Shown here one piece after another: positions 45,840 to 57,699 of a DNA stretch of 64,000 nt. The notes below the pieces were generated by a model. It worked only from the letters and a program-made list of their open reading frames with translations, did no database searches and had not been told where the DNA came from. Position numbers and translations under genes: made by a program. This DNA comes from Kingdonia uniflora (lineage: Eukaryota > Streptophyta > Magnoliopsida > Ranunculales > Circaeasteraceae), in the NCBI GenBank assembly GCA_014058105.1, contig JACGCM010001217.1, positions 868,001 through 932,000 of the forward strand. Reading direction: 5' to 3'. The first letter of the stretch is position 1. Each line of letters starts with the position of its first letter.

Positions 45840-48800
45840 GTATATGGATAGCGGTGTTCTCGTCATATGACTGGTGATGAGTCTAAGCTGAGTCACCTAG
45901 AGGATATTCGGGGAGGTGATGTTACTTTTGGTGATGGGAGTATATCTTCTGCGGTAGGAAAGGAAAAGGTCAAAGGACCTGGTACTCCAGCAATTGATAA
46001 TGTTCTTCTGGTTAAGGGGTTGAAGGCAAATCTTCTTAGTTTGAGTTAACTATGTGATACAGATCACACTGTTACTTTTTCCAGAAGTGGATGTGATGTT
46101 CTGAACTCTCAGGGACAACGGGTGATGTATGTTGCTAGAACCGCGGATAACACTTATGTTATTCAACAAGAAGCTATAATGTGTAACAAAACAAAACTGA
46201 GTGATGTGGACTTATGGCATCAAAGATTGGGACATATAAACTTCAATGATTTGTCCAAGATTATAAGTAAAGAGCTGATTCAGGGAGTACCGAAGTTGGG
46301 AAGATTGAGCAACGTAGTGTGTGGCCCTTGTCAAATTGGGAAGCAAATAAAGAGTTCTCACACGAAGTCTAACAATTTTTCTACAACTCGAACTCTTGAG
46401 CTAATACACATGGACTTGATGGGTCCTATGAGAACGACATCATTGGGAGGTAAGAGGTATATTTAGGTGATGGTGGATGATTTCTCTCGTTATACATGGA
46501 TAGCACTTTTGAGAGAGAAGTCTAATATTTTTGAAGAATTCCTCAATATATCACTTCGGATCCAAAATGAGAAAGATCTATTGATAAAATTCGAAGTGAT
46601 CGTGGAGGAGAATTTAAGGATAATAGGGTGGTTGAATATTGTACTTCTAATGGGATTAAGCATGAATTCTCTGCTCTAATCACTCCACAACAAAATAGAA
46701 TTTCAGAAAGGAAGAATAAAGTTCTTCAAGAAATGGGACGAGTCTTACTTCACAGCAAGAATCTTCTGGCACACTTTTGGGGGGAGGCCATTCATACTGT
46801 GTACTATACTATTAATAGAGTGTATCTACATCCACTTACTTTAAACACGCCCTATAAACTGTGGTTTGGAACGAAGTCGAATGTCAACTACTTCCGGGTT
46901 TTTGGGAGTAAATGTTTCATTTTTAGAGATCGGGAGAACATTGGGAAATTTAACTCTCGGAGTGATGAAGGTATTTTATTGGGTTACTCAACAAATAGTA
47001 GGGATTTTCGAGTCTATAATTTGAGGAACAATGTGATGATGGAGTCTTGTAATGTGGTTATTGATGATACTTGCACCATTGGTTCTGCAGAGGTGAGAGA
47101 AAATGATAGTACAACGGAAAATCTAGAAACATCTTCTAGTGACGTTCTTATATCGAGTTCTATATCAAAGGTTGGTTCTCCTTTGTCTACTTCATCATTC
47201 CCAACTCTTCCACCCCCTCCCGCCACAACTATACCACAACCCGGATGGCAACAAGTTCGTAAGGATCACTCAAATGCCGATATCATCGGTGATCCTACTT
47301 CTCGGGTTCAGACTCGAAGTTAATACCATGAGATGGTGAACTTTGCTTGTTATGTTTCCGTGATCGAACTAATAACGGTAAAGGAAGCTCTGTCAGACAA
47401 ATATTGGCTACATGCAATATAAGATGAGCTTCGCTAGTTTCGATGTCAAGATGTTTGGGATTTGGTTCCACGTCCTTCAAGTATGAATATCATTGGAACT
47501 AAATGGGTTTATAAGAACAAATATGATGAACTGGGAAAATGTAATTCAAAACAAAGCTAGATTGGTCGCTCAAGGGTACAATCAAGTAAAAGGGGTTGAT
47601 GTTGCTGAAATGTTTACTCCTACTGCAAGGCTTGAGTCTATTCGCCTGCTACTTGCTCTTGCTTGCCATCAAAAGTTCAAGTTACATCAGATAGATGTGA
47701 AGAGTGCTTTTCTGAACGGGCTCTTAGAGGAAGAGGTGTACTTGGCCCAACCAAAAGGGTTTGATGATCCTCATCATCCAGATTACGTATTCTACTTGAA
47801 GAAGGCTCTTTATGGTTTGAAGCAAGCTCCTCGGGCATGGTATGAACGGTTCTCAAATATTCTCTTAGGTAAGGAATTTGTTCGAGGGGGAGTTGATAAA
47901 ACACTATTTATCCAAAGGAAGGGAGGCGCGATGCTTGTTGCGCAGGTATATATAGATGATATTGTGTTTGGTTCAACTTCGAGTTCACTAACCACTTCAT
48001 TTGTAGCTTTAATGAAAAGTAAATTTGAGATGAGCATGGTTGGGAAACTAACTTATTTCTTAGGTCTCCAAATACGTCAAGTGGAGAAAGGAATGTTTGT
48101 TTCTCAATCCACGTATGCCAGGAATCTTGTGAAGAGGTTTGGTCTCTCTTCTGCAAAATATGCCAGGACACCTATGAGTACCACTACAAAGTTAAGTAAG
48201 GACTCGGCAGGTACGGATGTTGATCTAAAGACGTATAAAAATATGATAGGTAGTTTACTTTATCTTACTACTACTCATCCTGATATTATGTTTAGTGTAT
48301 GTATTTGTGCTCGTTATCAAGGTAGTTCGAAAGAGTCCCATTTACAGGCTGTTAAGCGTATTATTCGTTATGTAGCTGGGACTTCTAATTTTGGCTTGTG
48401 GTATTCACATGACACAACCTCCGAGGTTATTGGGTATTCTGATGCAGATTAGGCAGATAATGCAGATGATAGGAAGAGTACTTCTGGTGGATACTATTAT
48501 ATTATAAATAATCTTGTGGCTTGGCAGAGTAAGAAGTAAAATTATATTTCTCAATCCACAACATAAGTGGAGTATATTACTGCGGGTAGTTGTTGCACTC
48601 AATTGATTTGGATGAAACAGATGTCGCATCACTATGGAATAGTCCAGGGGATGATGTCAATTTTTTATGATAATAGGAGTGCGATAAATATCTCCAAGAA
48701 TCCTAAACAACATTCCGGAACCAAGCACATTGACCTTCGATTCCACTTCATTCGTGATCTTGTTGAGCGCAAGATAGTCAGTGTTGAGTATGTTCCTACA

Positions 48801-48893
48801 GAGAGTCAGTTAGCAGATTTCTTCACCAAGCCGTTAGACGCCATGAGATTTGAGCTTTTACGACGCTCAATTGGTATCTGCTTTATTGATTAG
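45840..48893 (+). pseudogene. Copia pol (protease, integrase, RT, RNase H), broken
   Basis: Protease remnant MDSG at 45843, then RHMTGDES shifted one frame. GAG-pre-integrase with LWHQRLGHINF and CGPCQIGKQ (46210-46345). Integrase core (MDLMGP at 46410, VDDFSRYTW at 46473, stop at 46464, frameshift near 46620). RT 47493-48452 is open for 319 codons and keeps the catalytic YIDD (about 47951). RNase H part 48567-48893 has KHIDLRFHFIRD. Stops at 48450 and 48538, so no full polyprotein. Confidence 0.9.
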
Positions 48894-50243
48894 GTATGGC
48901 TTTAACTCCTTCTTTACACTATTTGATAAATTATCACAGTGATATATGCTTGGTCAGATAAATTTTATAATTTAATGATAGGACAGTTCAGTATAGTGTT
49001 TACTTTGTTTTGATTTCTCTCACGGCAGTTAACAATCGCATGCTTAGATAAATCTGCACTCATTGATATTATACTTTAGGATACCTATAGAGACTTTGTA
49101 CCTATCTGACCTATTTTCTAAGCTTCGAGTATTATGACATTTACCTCTCTCATTGATTCTGCTGTTTATGATCTCATTTCGTTTTCTTACTCAATTGTCA
49201 AAATGGTAACTTCAAGTTCAAGTTAGTCTAATATAGCATTCTCTATACTTGATTCGAGACGAAAAATACTATATGAGACCGAAGATATGATAATAGGCCT
49301 TTTATTGTTGCACATTTTTTGGCTTTCGTTCTTCTTACTCATATTTTTATCCACTTGTAGCCCTTTGTGCCGGAAAATAAGCCTTTCGTTTTTCTACCAA
49401 AAATCCTCTATTCATGTACCCGTTTGTTCTGAGACTTTTCAGTGAAAACATATAACAGGGGGGTTAGAAAAGCTGAAAGAAAGTTTAGATTGTATTCCCC
49501 CATATCTTAAAAAAAAAGAAAAATAAGGGAGGGGGACAAGAAATAGAGGAAGAAGTGTTCTGATACATGTATACTCAATAAGATAAAGAATGGTAGAAAT
49601 TAAATTTGGTTTCAGGTGAGAAGGGGCGTTAGTGTAACTGCAGTCTCAGAATGCCAACAAAACATCTACTCTGTCATATGCCTACCTGTACCTTCATTAT
49701 AACCTTTACAAGACCTGTTTGATCTTGAGTTTAACACAGCTAGTTTAGTGGGGATGAGAGATATGGAGTCTGTATTAATTAACTTGACACCATTACTGGC
49801 AATTGATTTCCTGTTCATGAGATCTTCCAGCTCACAGTGCGCTGCTTATTTGATGAAATATGAGTCTTTCTTTGCATATTATTCATATTCATATTTCACA
49901 TAGAGTGTTAGCTAGTCAATTCTCAGTACTTTCGAGAGACCACCGATGAGAGGCCTAAGTTGAAACAACTTTCTTTATAGTATTTTATTTTTGAATGTTG
50001 GGTCTATTGAATGCATGGTACTGTTTTACATTGACTGCGCATACACACACACACACTCTGAGTAAATACTTATTATGTATGGATTTTCTATTGAATGATT
50101 TCCTATCTGATATTCCTATAGCTTGTGATTAGTTTCTGATCTAGCATAGACAGGGGGAGTATTGCTTACTTAGTATTTATTTCTTTAATTTTTTCTCTCT
50201 CGGTTTTGTTGCATTTCGTTTCGTTTCGTTTTATCAGTGCTAA
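48894..50243 (+). other. Non-coding spacer between copia pol and its third ORF
   Basis: No frame of note. Several poly-purine runs that resemble plus-strand primer tracts (49455, 49528, 50149) and a CA repeat (50043-50056). Confidence 0.5.
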
Positions 50244-50249
50244 TGTTTA

Positions 50250-50425
50250 TTCGAATACAACTTTTGTTTTTCGAATATTTTCAAGCAGATTCTTGTTTAT
50301 TCGAATACAATTTTTTTTGTTCGAATATTATTAAGCAGGTACTTGTTTATTCGAATACAACTTTTGTTGTTCGAACATTTTTTAACAGATACTTGTTTAT
50401 TCGAATGCAAATTTTGTTGTTTGAA
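50250..50425 (+). promoter_or_regulatory. Internal TTCGAA array before copia third ORF
   Basis: Four head-to-tail 50-bp units (from 50244) with sites at 50250, 50270, 50300, 50320, 50350, 50370, 50400 and 50420 (last TTTGAA); gaps alternate 20 and 30 bp. A TATA-like TATTATAAAA lies at 50451-50460 and a CT-rich leader follows, the same layout as in the LTR. It is likely an internal promoter for the third ORF; this is inference. Confidence 0.65.
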
Positions 50426-51169
50426 TACATTTAGCCAAATTTGTTTTTTTTATTATAAAAACCAGCTCTTTTCTTTTATTCTCTTCTCCCACTCCTAGTT
50501 GAGTAAACTTGGCACTGTCTATCTCTCTCTCGAATCCTTCCTTTCTTGTGTTTGTTTGCTCGAATTCCATTGTTTGTATTACCGAGCATTCATTCTCGCG
50601 AGTTTGGGGTTGCTCACTTCGAGCGATTGTACTCGGACACATCACCTAGGGCTTGCATTGATTTCGAATTCAAGGATGATTTTTTGCTGTGTTGTCATCA
50701 CTCTACACTCTCACATTTCAGTTTGGTGCTTAATTTTGTCAATTTAGTGCTTTGGATTTGGTTTGTTGTTTGCGAATTGTAACAATAAAATTAGAGGTGC
50801 TCTTGTTATTTGGGATCTAATTCTGTCAAATTGGAGTTGTTTATTTTGAATTGGTACAGTAGGTTAGCTTTGGATTTGGGCCTCTTGTAGTGGAACAATA
50901 CTTTTATTTGGGTTGTGTTCATATGCAATTGGAACTGTCACTTGGCAATTATAGGGTGTTGTGATTGCTTACAAATTTTTTGGTTGATTGTTTGGTGATT
51001 GTTTAACTGTGGTGGTGAAGAATTATTTGTGTGTTTGTTTATTGGGGTTCCCCTGCTTAACCGTGTGGGTTGAGTTTGGGGAAAGTGGTGATTTTCTTGT
51101 AGGTGTTTTGAGGAGATTGTTGGGGTTTCTGTTATTTATAGCGGATTGTATTATTTTGTTATATCTTCT

Positions 51170-52352
51170 ATGGTAAGAATAAAACGTCCTCAGGAGGGAC
51201 CTATTGTTCCCAACTCGAGTAAAATTGAAAAGGGGACGGCCGACTAGCGGTGCTCGGACGGGTCCACCACACATTAACTCTCTAGGCTTTCGAAGAGAAG
51301 GAGCTCGTAGAGTTGGGGGGTCTAGTGCAGGAAATGATCCTCCTCATTGGTCCACCCCAAAATCAGGGTTTAAGTTTAGAGGATATCAGAAAGAGGTAAC
51401 TCTAGATAGAGAGGAGTTGAGTGTGAACTATCTGGACATCTCCTCAATTTTTTGTTTTTTTGATGCACGTGATTGGACTGAGATTTTGGAACCGCAGTTG
51501 CCCTGTTACCCTCGGTTGGTGCGACTCTTTTATGCTTCTTTACGGGTTATGCATGGCACGGGTATTAATATGACCTTCAGTGTGTCCATCGATGGGTCTG
51601 TTTTCGATATAGATTCTGATGATGTTCGGAAAGCTTTTGGTCTTCGGGATTCTGACAATCCCGATGTGAATTATTTGATGTGGCCTCCAGTTCTTACTGA
51701 GTTTCCTCCCAAGGAGGTGATGGAGGAGGAACTTCTATGTGCTGGAAAGAAGAGTGGTCCATATCTTCAGCGCAAGAATCTGGATCCAGCAATCTGCCTT
51801 TTCCATATGGTGGCTCATAGGAACATCATTCCCCAAAAGGGGAATAAGAATGTTCTGGTGGGAAATATGTTTTATCTCGTATATCTTTATACTATGGGAC
51901 TCAGTGTTGACTTGGTTCTTGTTATCATGCATGAGATGTTTACCACGGCAAACCCGGATCATCAGACACGAACTTTGCCTTATGGCAGATTCATCTCTCA
52001 GCTTCTGATTGATAAGGGGTATGTTATTCGTTCTGATGAAGAGGTTGATGCGAAGAACGACGTTATTAATGCTCTGTATTGGGAGAAGAGCAGAAAATAC
52101 ATGATTGTAGAGATGGAGTCTGAGTCTGACGGGGATGTAGAGGAGTTGAGGGCTGAGACTGTATCTGCTAGACGAACTGCTAGACCTTCTACTTCCCGGA
52201 CCGTGACTATATTTGTACCTGGTATTTCTCCATCTGTTCCTACTGGATTAGTTCCACATGATTTTGCCTCTATGTATACATTTATGGAGACTCGTTTTGT
52301 TAGCATGGACACTCAGACATCGGTCGACTTCAGACTTTTGTGGATGGATTGA
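51170..52352 (+). CDS. Copia third ORF (env-position protein, 'putative plant transposon protein' type)
   Basis: An ATG at 51170 (MVRIKRPQEGPIVPN) is followed by a one-base frame change near 51215-51230 into a 380-codon open stretch to 52352. Visible: VNYLDISSIFCFFDARDWTE, CYPRLVRLFYASLRV, AFGLRDSDNP, a hydrophobic VLVGNMFYLVYLYTMGLSVD segment and an acidic then basic tail. It resembles the 'putative plant transposon protein' domain of Ty1/copia and Ty3 third ORFs. SIRE-group elements have an env-like ORF in this place. No clear signal peptide, so a true envelope role is doubtful. It is much better kept than gag and pol. Confidence 0.65.
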
Positions 52353-52912
52353 GCAGTATAGTACACGGCTCGTCGAGTGGTCCGCCTGCCGCAGATACAG
52401 ATACATATGGGGGGTATTAGGTTAAGTGTGATTTTGGGTCTCACTTTTGCATTTTAGCGTGTTAGCTCTATGTTTTTGTTTTCTCAGTGGCATTTTTTAC
52501 ATCTGCTCTTTTTATTGTCTGTCTATTAGATGTAGTTACACTATTTGACTTTGTTATGTATTAACAGTTTATTTTTGCATGGATAATCTATCAGACTCTT
52601 GCTATTCCATGATATTTCCTTGTTTATAACTGTTATATTCTCTCTTTTTGCTTGTTTACCCTTTGTTCTTCTGTGTTAAAAAGGGGGGGAGATGTTTATG
52701 ACAGGTAAATCAGGTAAGTTTTTCTTATTCTCTGAATTCCTTATTTTAAATTTGAACGGGTACATGATATAGCTTGTTTAGTGTGCTGGGATTTCAGAGG
52801 CTAGACTCTTGAGTATGGATGTTCTGAGAGTGGGTCAGTCCATCGAGTCTGTATTCTTTAAGTTATTATATATAATTCTTGTTTTGACATAAAATGAATC
52901 AAAGGGGGAGAT
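52353..52912 (+). other. Copia 3' non-coding part and purine tract
   Basis: No frame. Purine runs at 52679-52690 and 52900-52911; the second touches the 3' LTR and is the likely plus-strand primer. Confidence 0.7.
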
Positions 52913-53977
52913 TGAAACATCTAATTCTAGAGTTTGTTTCATTTAGTGTCTAGAGTAGGCGTCAGCATTATCTCGTTGTTATCCGGCGTCAGTGAATGCA
53001 CGTGGAGCAACTACAGCTGGACTGACTGTCTCTGAACAGGTAAGTAGATTTCTAACTCTTTGTTCTAAAAAGTTAAGCCGCTATATTTTACAGAGTATGA
53101 AAAAGTAATAAGAATGTCTATTTATAGAAAATAGAAGTTGTATTCGAATAACCTTTAATATTGTTCGAATATGTTGCAACAGGTAGAATTGTATTTGAAT
53201 TGAATTACTTTTGACCGAATAACTTTCAACAGTTGCATTTATTTTCGAATAGACTGCTTGTTGTTCGAATAACTTTCAACAGTTACTTCTCTGTTCGAAT
53301 AGAATAGTTGTTGTTCGAATAACCTTCACCTGATAGACTTCTGTTCGAATAGATTGATTTTTATTCGAACAGAGCCCGTGTTTTCTATTTTATTATTTAA
53401 GATATACTTGCCCTATTTAATTTTTCACTTCTCGAAAAACCTATTTTTTTTAGGCTTGATTGTGAAGAGTAAAGAGAGATCGATCTTTGTGAGATTCAAG
53501 AGTGGATCAAATCACTCAATCTTGAATTAGTCAATTGATCAAGAAATATTTGTCATGCATTGAAGAACTAAATTGAAGAACTTAAGAGATTTAAGAATAG
53601 GAGCTTCGACGTGAGATTGGAGCGAGACGTTGCAAGAACGTGAAATTGATTGCAAGAAGATTCATTGAAAGAGAGATAACCATGGGAATGCTTATCGAGT
53701 TTGTAAGTGATTAAATTCTTGTAATTCTTTTTCAATAGCTGATTGTTTAGCTATCGAGTGACTCGATAGCGACCTGTGGGTATTTCTCCTGAGAAAGGTT
53801 TCCCACAGGGTTAAAAATCTTTGCTTTGTTTTTAATTTCTATTGCTTGCTTGACATTAGATAATCGTATCGACTTGAACTTGGTTAAGTCTTGATCATTA
53901 GTTTAGAGGTTTTAGGATCTTTCGATTTAGACCTAAAATTATCAAAATTGGTTAGTCTCAGGCGACTCGTAATTTCA
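52913..53977 (+). repeat. 3' LTR of copia element
   Basis: Same length as the 5' LTR. Followed by the CGTTC target duplication and Tat integrase sequence. Confidence 0.93.
53143..53369. promoter_or_regulatory. Phased TTCGAA array in copia 3' LTR
   Basis: Sites at 53143, 53164, 53194 (TTTGAA), 53214 (ACCGAA), 53244, 53264, 53294, 53314, 53344 and 53364; the same 21/30/20/30 spacing as the 5' LTR. Confidence 0.73.
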
Positions 53978-53982
53978 CGTTC

Positions 53983-56900
53983 CCTAATTTCATCGATCCA
54001 ATTCAGGATGTAAGCCAATTCAAACTCATTTTCTTCATCAGTTAGCTCGTGATCTCTAACTGGATGTTGGTAATTTTGGCTTGGCCATTGCCTTGAGGGT
54101 AGTAGGGATTAGATGGTGAGTGGATGATATTGCGTTGGTTGAGGAAAACTATGACTTTTTCTCTAACAAATAGGGGTCCGTTATCGATATAAATTAAGTA
54201 GGGGCACCCAAACCAAGTGGTGATCTATTCCCAGATAATAGAGATGACTTCTTCTTCTCTTGTTCGACAGAGATGAACTGCTTCTACCTATTATGTAAAA
54301 TAATCGGTAGCTATGAGTAGGTGGCGACGGTTACCTGGAGAATTAGGAAATTTGCCGACAAGATCGAGCGCCCATCATTTGAATGGCCAGAACACTTTGC
54401 TTACATGGAGTTCGAGCGCGGGGATGCATTTCATCTGTCCATGTCATTGACAGGTATCACATTTATGTGAGTATTTTTCAGCTTGCTTGCACATGTCGGG
54501 CTGCTTGCTAGTGGTCGACCTGCGACATGAGTGCCCTAAGTCCCTTCATGTAATTCGCGGAGTATCTCATTTGCTTTATGTTTGGAGATGCACTTGAGGT
54601 AAGGCCCCATGACTGAACGGCGGTATAAGGCACCATTTTGATTTGTGTAGCGCTTTGAGTTGTTGATCAACCTTCGGTGTTCCTTTGGATCTGCTAGAAG
54701 TAGTCCTTCATATTTTTTGTCGATACCGAGATAGACTAAGAAAGGCTTTCGCCAATTATCGTCTTCCCCTTTATCGCCCCTAATATTGATCGTACATACA
54801 AAATATGATCAATGCTGGGGGTTGAAATTACCTCGATCTGATGATATCGATCTTTTGTTCCCAATACCCTAGCAAGATATGCCAAGGAATCGGCGTGTCT
54901 ATTTTCACCTCGAGGAAGATAATCGAGAGTTACTTGCGCAAACTTGCTCATCCTATCTGCAATAAGGGCTGCGTATTCGATCATCTTGCCATTTTTCTTG
55001 TATTGCTCAGAGTAATGGTGGACGATGAGTATTAAATTTGTCTATACTGAGCGTTATGGGATACTGAGCTCAAGAGTGAGGTCGTGTCCGTGAATGAGTG
55101 CTTCGTATTCGAAAACATTGTTTGAGGCCTCAAAATCTAAGCGGATTGATTTCTCAATTCTTTCGTTGAAAGGTATAATCAATACAATTACAATTCCTGA
55201 CCCTGTGGGTCCTACTGATTCATCTGTAAGAAGTCTCTACCCTTTTCTTATAATCCATTCAGATCGCTCGTCAAATACTTTGGGGGGCGGATCTTTTATA
55301 ACTTCCTCTACAAGGTCAGGATCGTGTTCCTCCCACTCCGGATCTTCCACTGAAAAATCCTCTAGGAAATCGAAAGCAGCCTGACCCTTTTTACAATGAC
55401 ATAGTTCAAACTTGATATCATGTTCTCCCAAACTGACTGACCATTATTGCACTCTACTTGATTTTTCTTTTTTGCATAGAACTTCCCGAAGGGGGTAGTT
55501 CGCCATGACTTTAACTGAATGAGCTTGGATGTAGTGCTTGAGCTTTTGTAAAGTGTAAACATGAGTGAGAAGAAGTTTCTCAATTTTAAAGTACCTCGCT
55601 TTTGTTGGAGTGAGGGTTTTACTGATGATGTAGACTGGTTTCTTAATTTTCTCTTCAAGTCGATTGAGAACTGAGCTGAGTGAAGTATCTGTGACTGCTT
55701 GGTAGATAATAAGTTCTTCATTATCTATTGAGGTGCTCATTATGGGAGACCTCCCTAAATAGGTTTTGAGATCCTGAAAAGCTGCATTGCATTCTGATGT
55801 CCATTGGATCTCTTTGTTTGGCTGATCTTTTCCACGTTTGGAACGAATCAGTTGATAGCAACAATCTTGCCAATAAGTTTCTGAACATCTTTCATCATTT
55901 TTGGAGATGGCATGTCGAGGAGAGCCCAAATCTGATCTGGATCAGCCTTCCCTTTCTTGTTGATGAGGTGGCCTAGAAATCAACCGAATGTACTCTGAAC
56001 TGACATCTTCTAATAGCGAAGAATGTTGAATATGGTGTTGAGATCTGAAATGTGGTTGGTAGACTGTATGTTCTTACATAAGAGATTGTCAATGTAGACT
56101 TCCACGACTTTCTCAAGATGTGCTTTTAACATAGTAGTCATCAACCATTAATAAGTTGCGCTTGCATTTTTGAGTCTGAAGGGTATGACTTTGTAGCAGT
56201 AAAGTCCACTTTCAGTGATGAAAGTGGCATTTTCTTGATCTTCTTCCAAGAGTGGAATTTGATTGCAACCAGAAGTAGCGTCCATCATAGATAGAAGTTT
56301 GTGACCTGCTGTGGAATCAAGGATCTGATAAATATTGGGAAGAAGGAAACTGTCCTTTGGAGTATGTATGTTTAGATCGGTAAAATCTTCTCAAACTCAG
56401 ACTTTTATGTTCTTCTTAGGGATAACGACGATGTTGGATATCCAATCTGGATATTTTGTTTCTCGAATGAATTCCACTTTGATCAATTTATCGATCTCCA
56501 TGTTAACTTCAACTCGAAGTTGAGGTGATAGTTGTCACTATTTCTTTTTGACCACCGTATCATTGATGTTGATGACCAATTTGTGACATGCCTTGGCCGG
56601 ATCGACCCCAGGCATCTCTTCGAAAGACCACACAAAAATGTCTCGATTTAGTCACAAGAACTGAATGAGAGTATCTTTTTCCTGCTGAACCAACTTAGTA
56701 TCAATGAAAGTACCTCTACTAGGTCCATCAAAGTTGATGTATTCGGTGGGCTCCTCCGTGGAAGGCGGACCATCGAGGTGATCAGCTTTCTGTAATTGTT
56801 ATGTAACATATATGTCAGAGGTATCTAGAATAGCACAAACGGTATTTTTGTTAGCCCGAGAAAGCATTTGACTACCCCTCATCTCATAGATACCGTCATT

Positions 56901-57345
56901 GTGTTTGAAGCAGAATACTTGATGATAGGTGGAAGTGATTACTTCCATGTTGTGAATCCAGCAGCGGCCCATAAACCCGAGATAATGAGATTTGGCGTTG
57001 ATGACGTAGAAGATGATGTCGATGGTGGCTGGCCTTGCAGTAATAGGTAAGATGATCTTGCCTAGTCGCTCCTCTTTAGAACCATTGAATCCACTGATAT
57101 AGGTGTCGCTTTGAATAACTTGATCGACCAATCCTATTTGGTCGATAGTACTCTGAAAGAGAATCTCAATACTGCTGCTAGTATCGATCATCATTGTGTG
57201 CATGACAAACTTCTTCATCTTAAGCATTATGACTAACGTATCATGATAGGGAAATTTGGCATGGCTAGTATCGCAATCTTTGAATGAGATCCCAAGCCAG
57301 CGATTGCTCGACTCAGGCAAAGCTTGCCTTTTTATCTTAAAGTGT
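53983..57345 (-). pseudogene. Tat-element pol (protease, RT, RNase H, integrase start), broken
   Basis: In minus order: protease-like region (57320-56880; MMIDTSSSIEILF, LGFMGRCWIHNM), then FEEMPGVDPAKACHKL (about 56600), reverse transcriptase (56500-55960) with a VYIDNLL active-site remnant near 56100, connection/RNase H (55930-54740; IIYQAVTDTSLSSVLNR and YLPRGENRHADSLAYLAR), then integrase (54700-53983). Stops and frameshifts are frequent. The integrase ends at the copia target duplication and resumes at 42690. Confidence 0.82.
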
Positions 57346-57699
57346 GAGATCGTAGCATTCTGATAGTCTCCTACGCCTGAATCTGTTAGAGTTGGTGTTC
57401 TGATTTATTTCAATCATATTGTTGTGGCACATATGGTAAAGATGTTTCTCCTCAGCTTGATCTTCGACCTGGACAACTTTAAGCTACTTCTTATAGTTTC
57501 CATCTTTGTATAATTCTAGGTTAATAATATATTTGAATAACCTCCTTGAAAATGTATTCCAACAACCTCTATAAAGTATTGCAATTGTCAGTAGAATGAT
57601 GGTTTACCTTATGATACATGCAGTACGGTCGGTTATTGATTTGTTTTAATGGTTGAGAGAGACAGTAGAGGTTATCCTTTGAGAGGTTTGGAAAAATTG

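Larger units (their letters stand above)
42696..53977 (+). mobile_element. Ty1/copia element, SIRE-like, with a third ORF
   Basis: LTRs 42696-43760 and 52913-53977, both exactly 1065 bp (TG start, TTA/TCA end). Target duplication CATTC/CGTTC (42691-42695, 53978-53982), one mismatch, inside the Tat integrase. Primer-site remnant TGGTATTGGAGC follows the 5' LTR; purine tract AAAGGGGGAG precedes the 3' LTR. The order gag, protease, integrase, RT, RNase H defines Ty1/copia. Long LTRs, a size of 11.3 kb, and a large extra ORF after pol fit the SIRE/Maximus group. Gag and pol are broken; the third ORF is nearly whole. Confidence 0.93.

Noticed and set aside
50244..50443. CRISPR-like regular spacing of repeats
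   Set aside because: Units are head-to-tail with no unique spacers, in a plant copia element, and match its LTR array.
51170..52352. Retroviral-type envelope protein in the copia element
   Set aside because: No signal peptide, cleavage site or C-terminal anchor is visible; the position is env-like but the sequence is nearer to plant transposon-protein domains.
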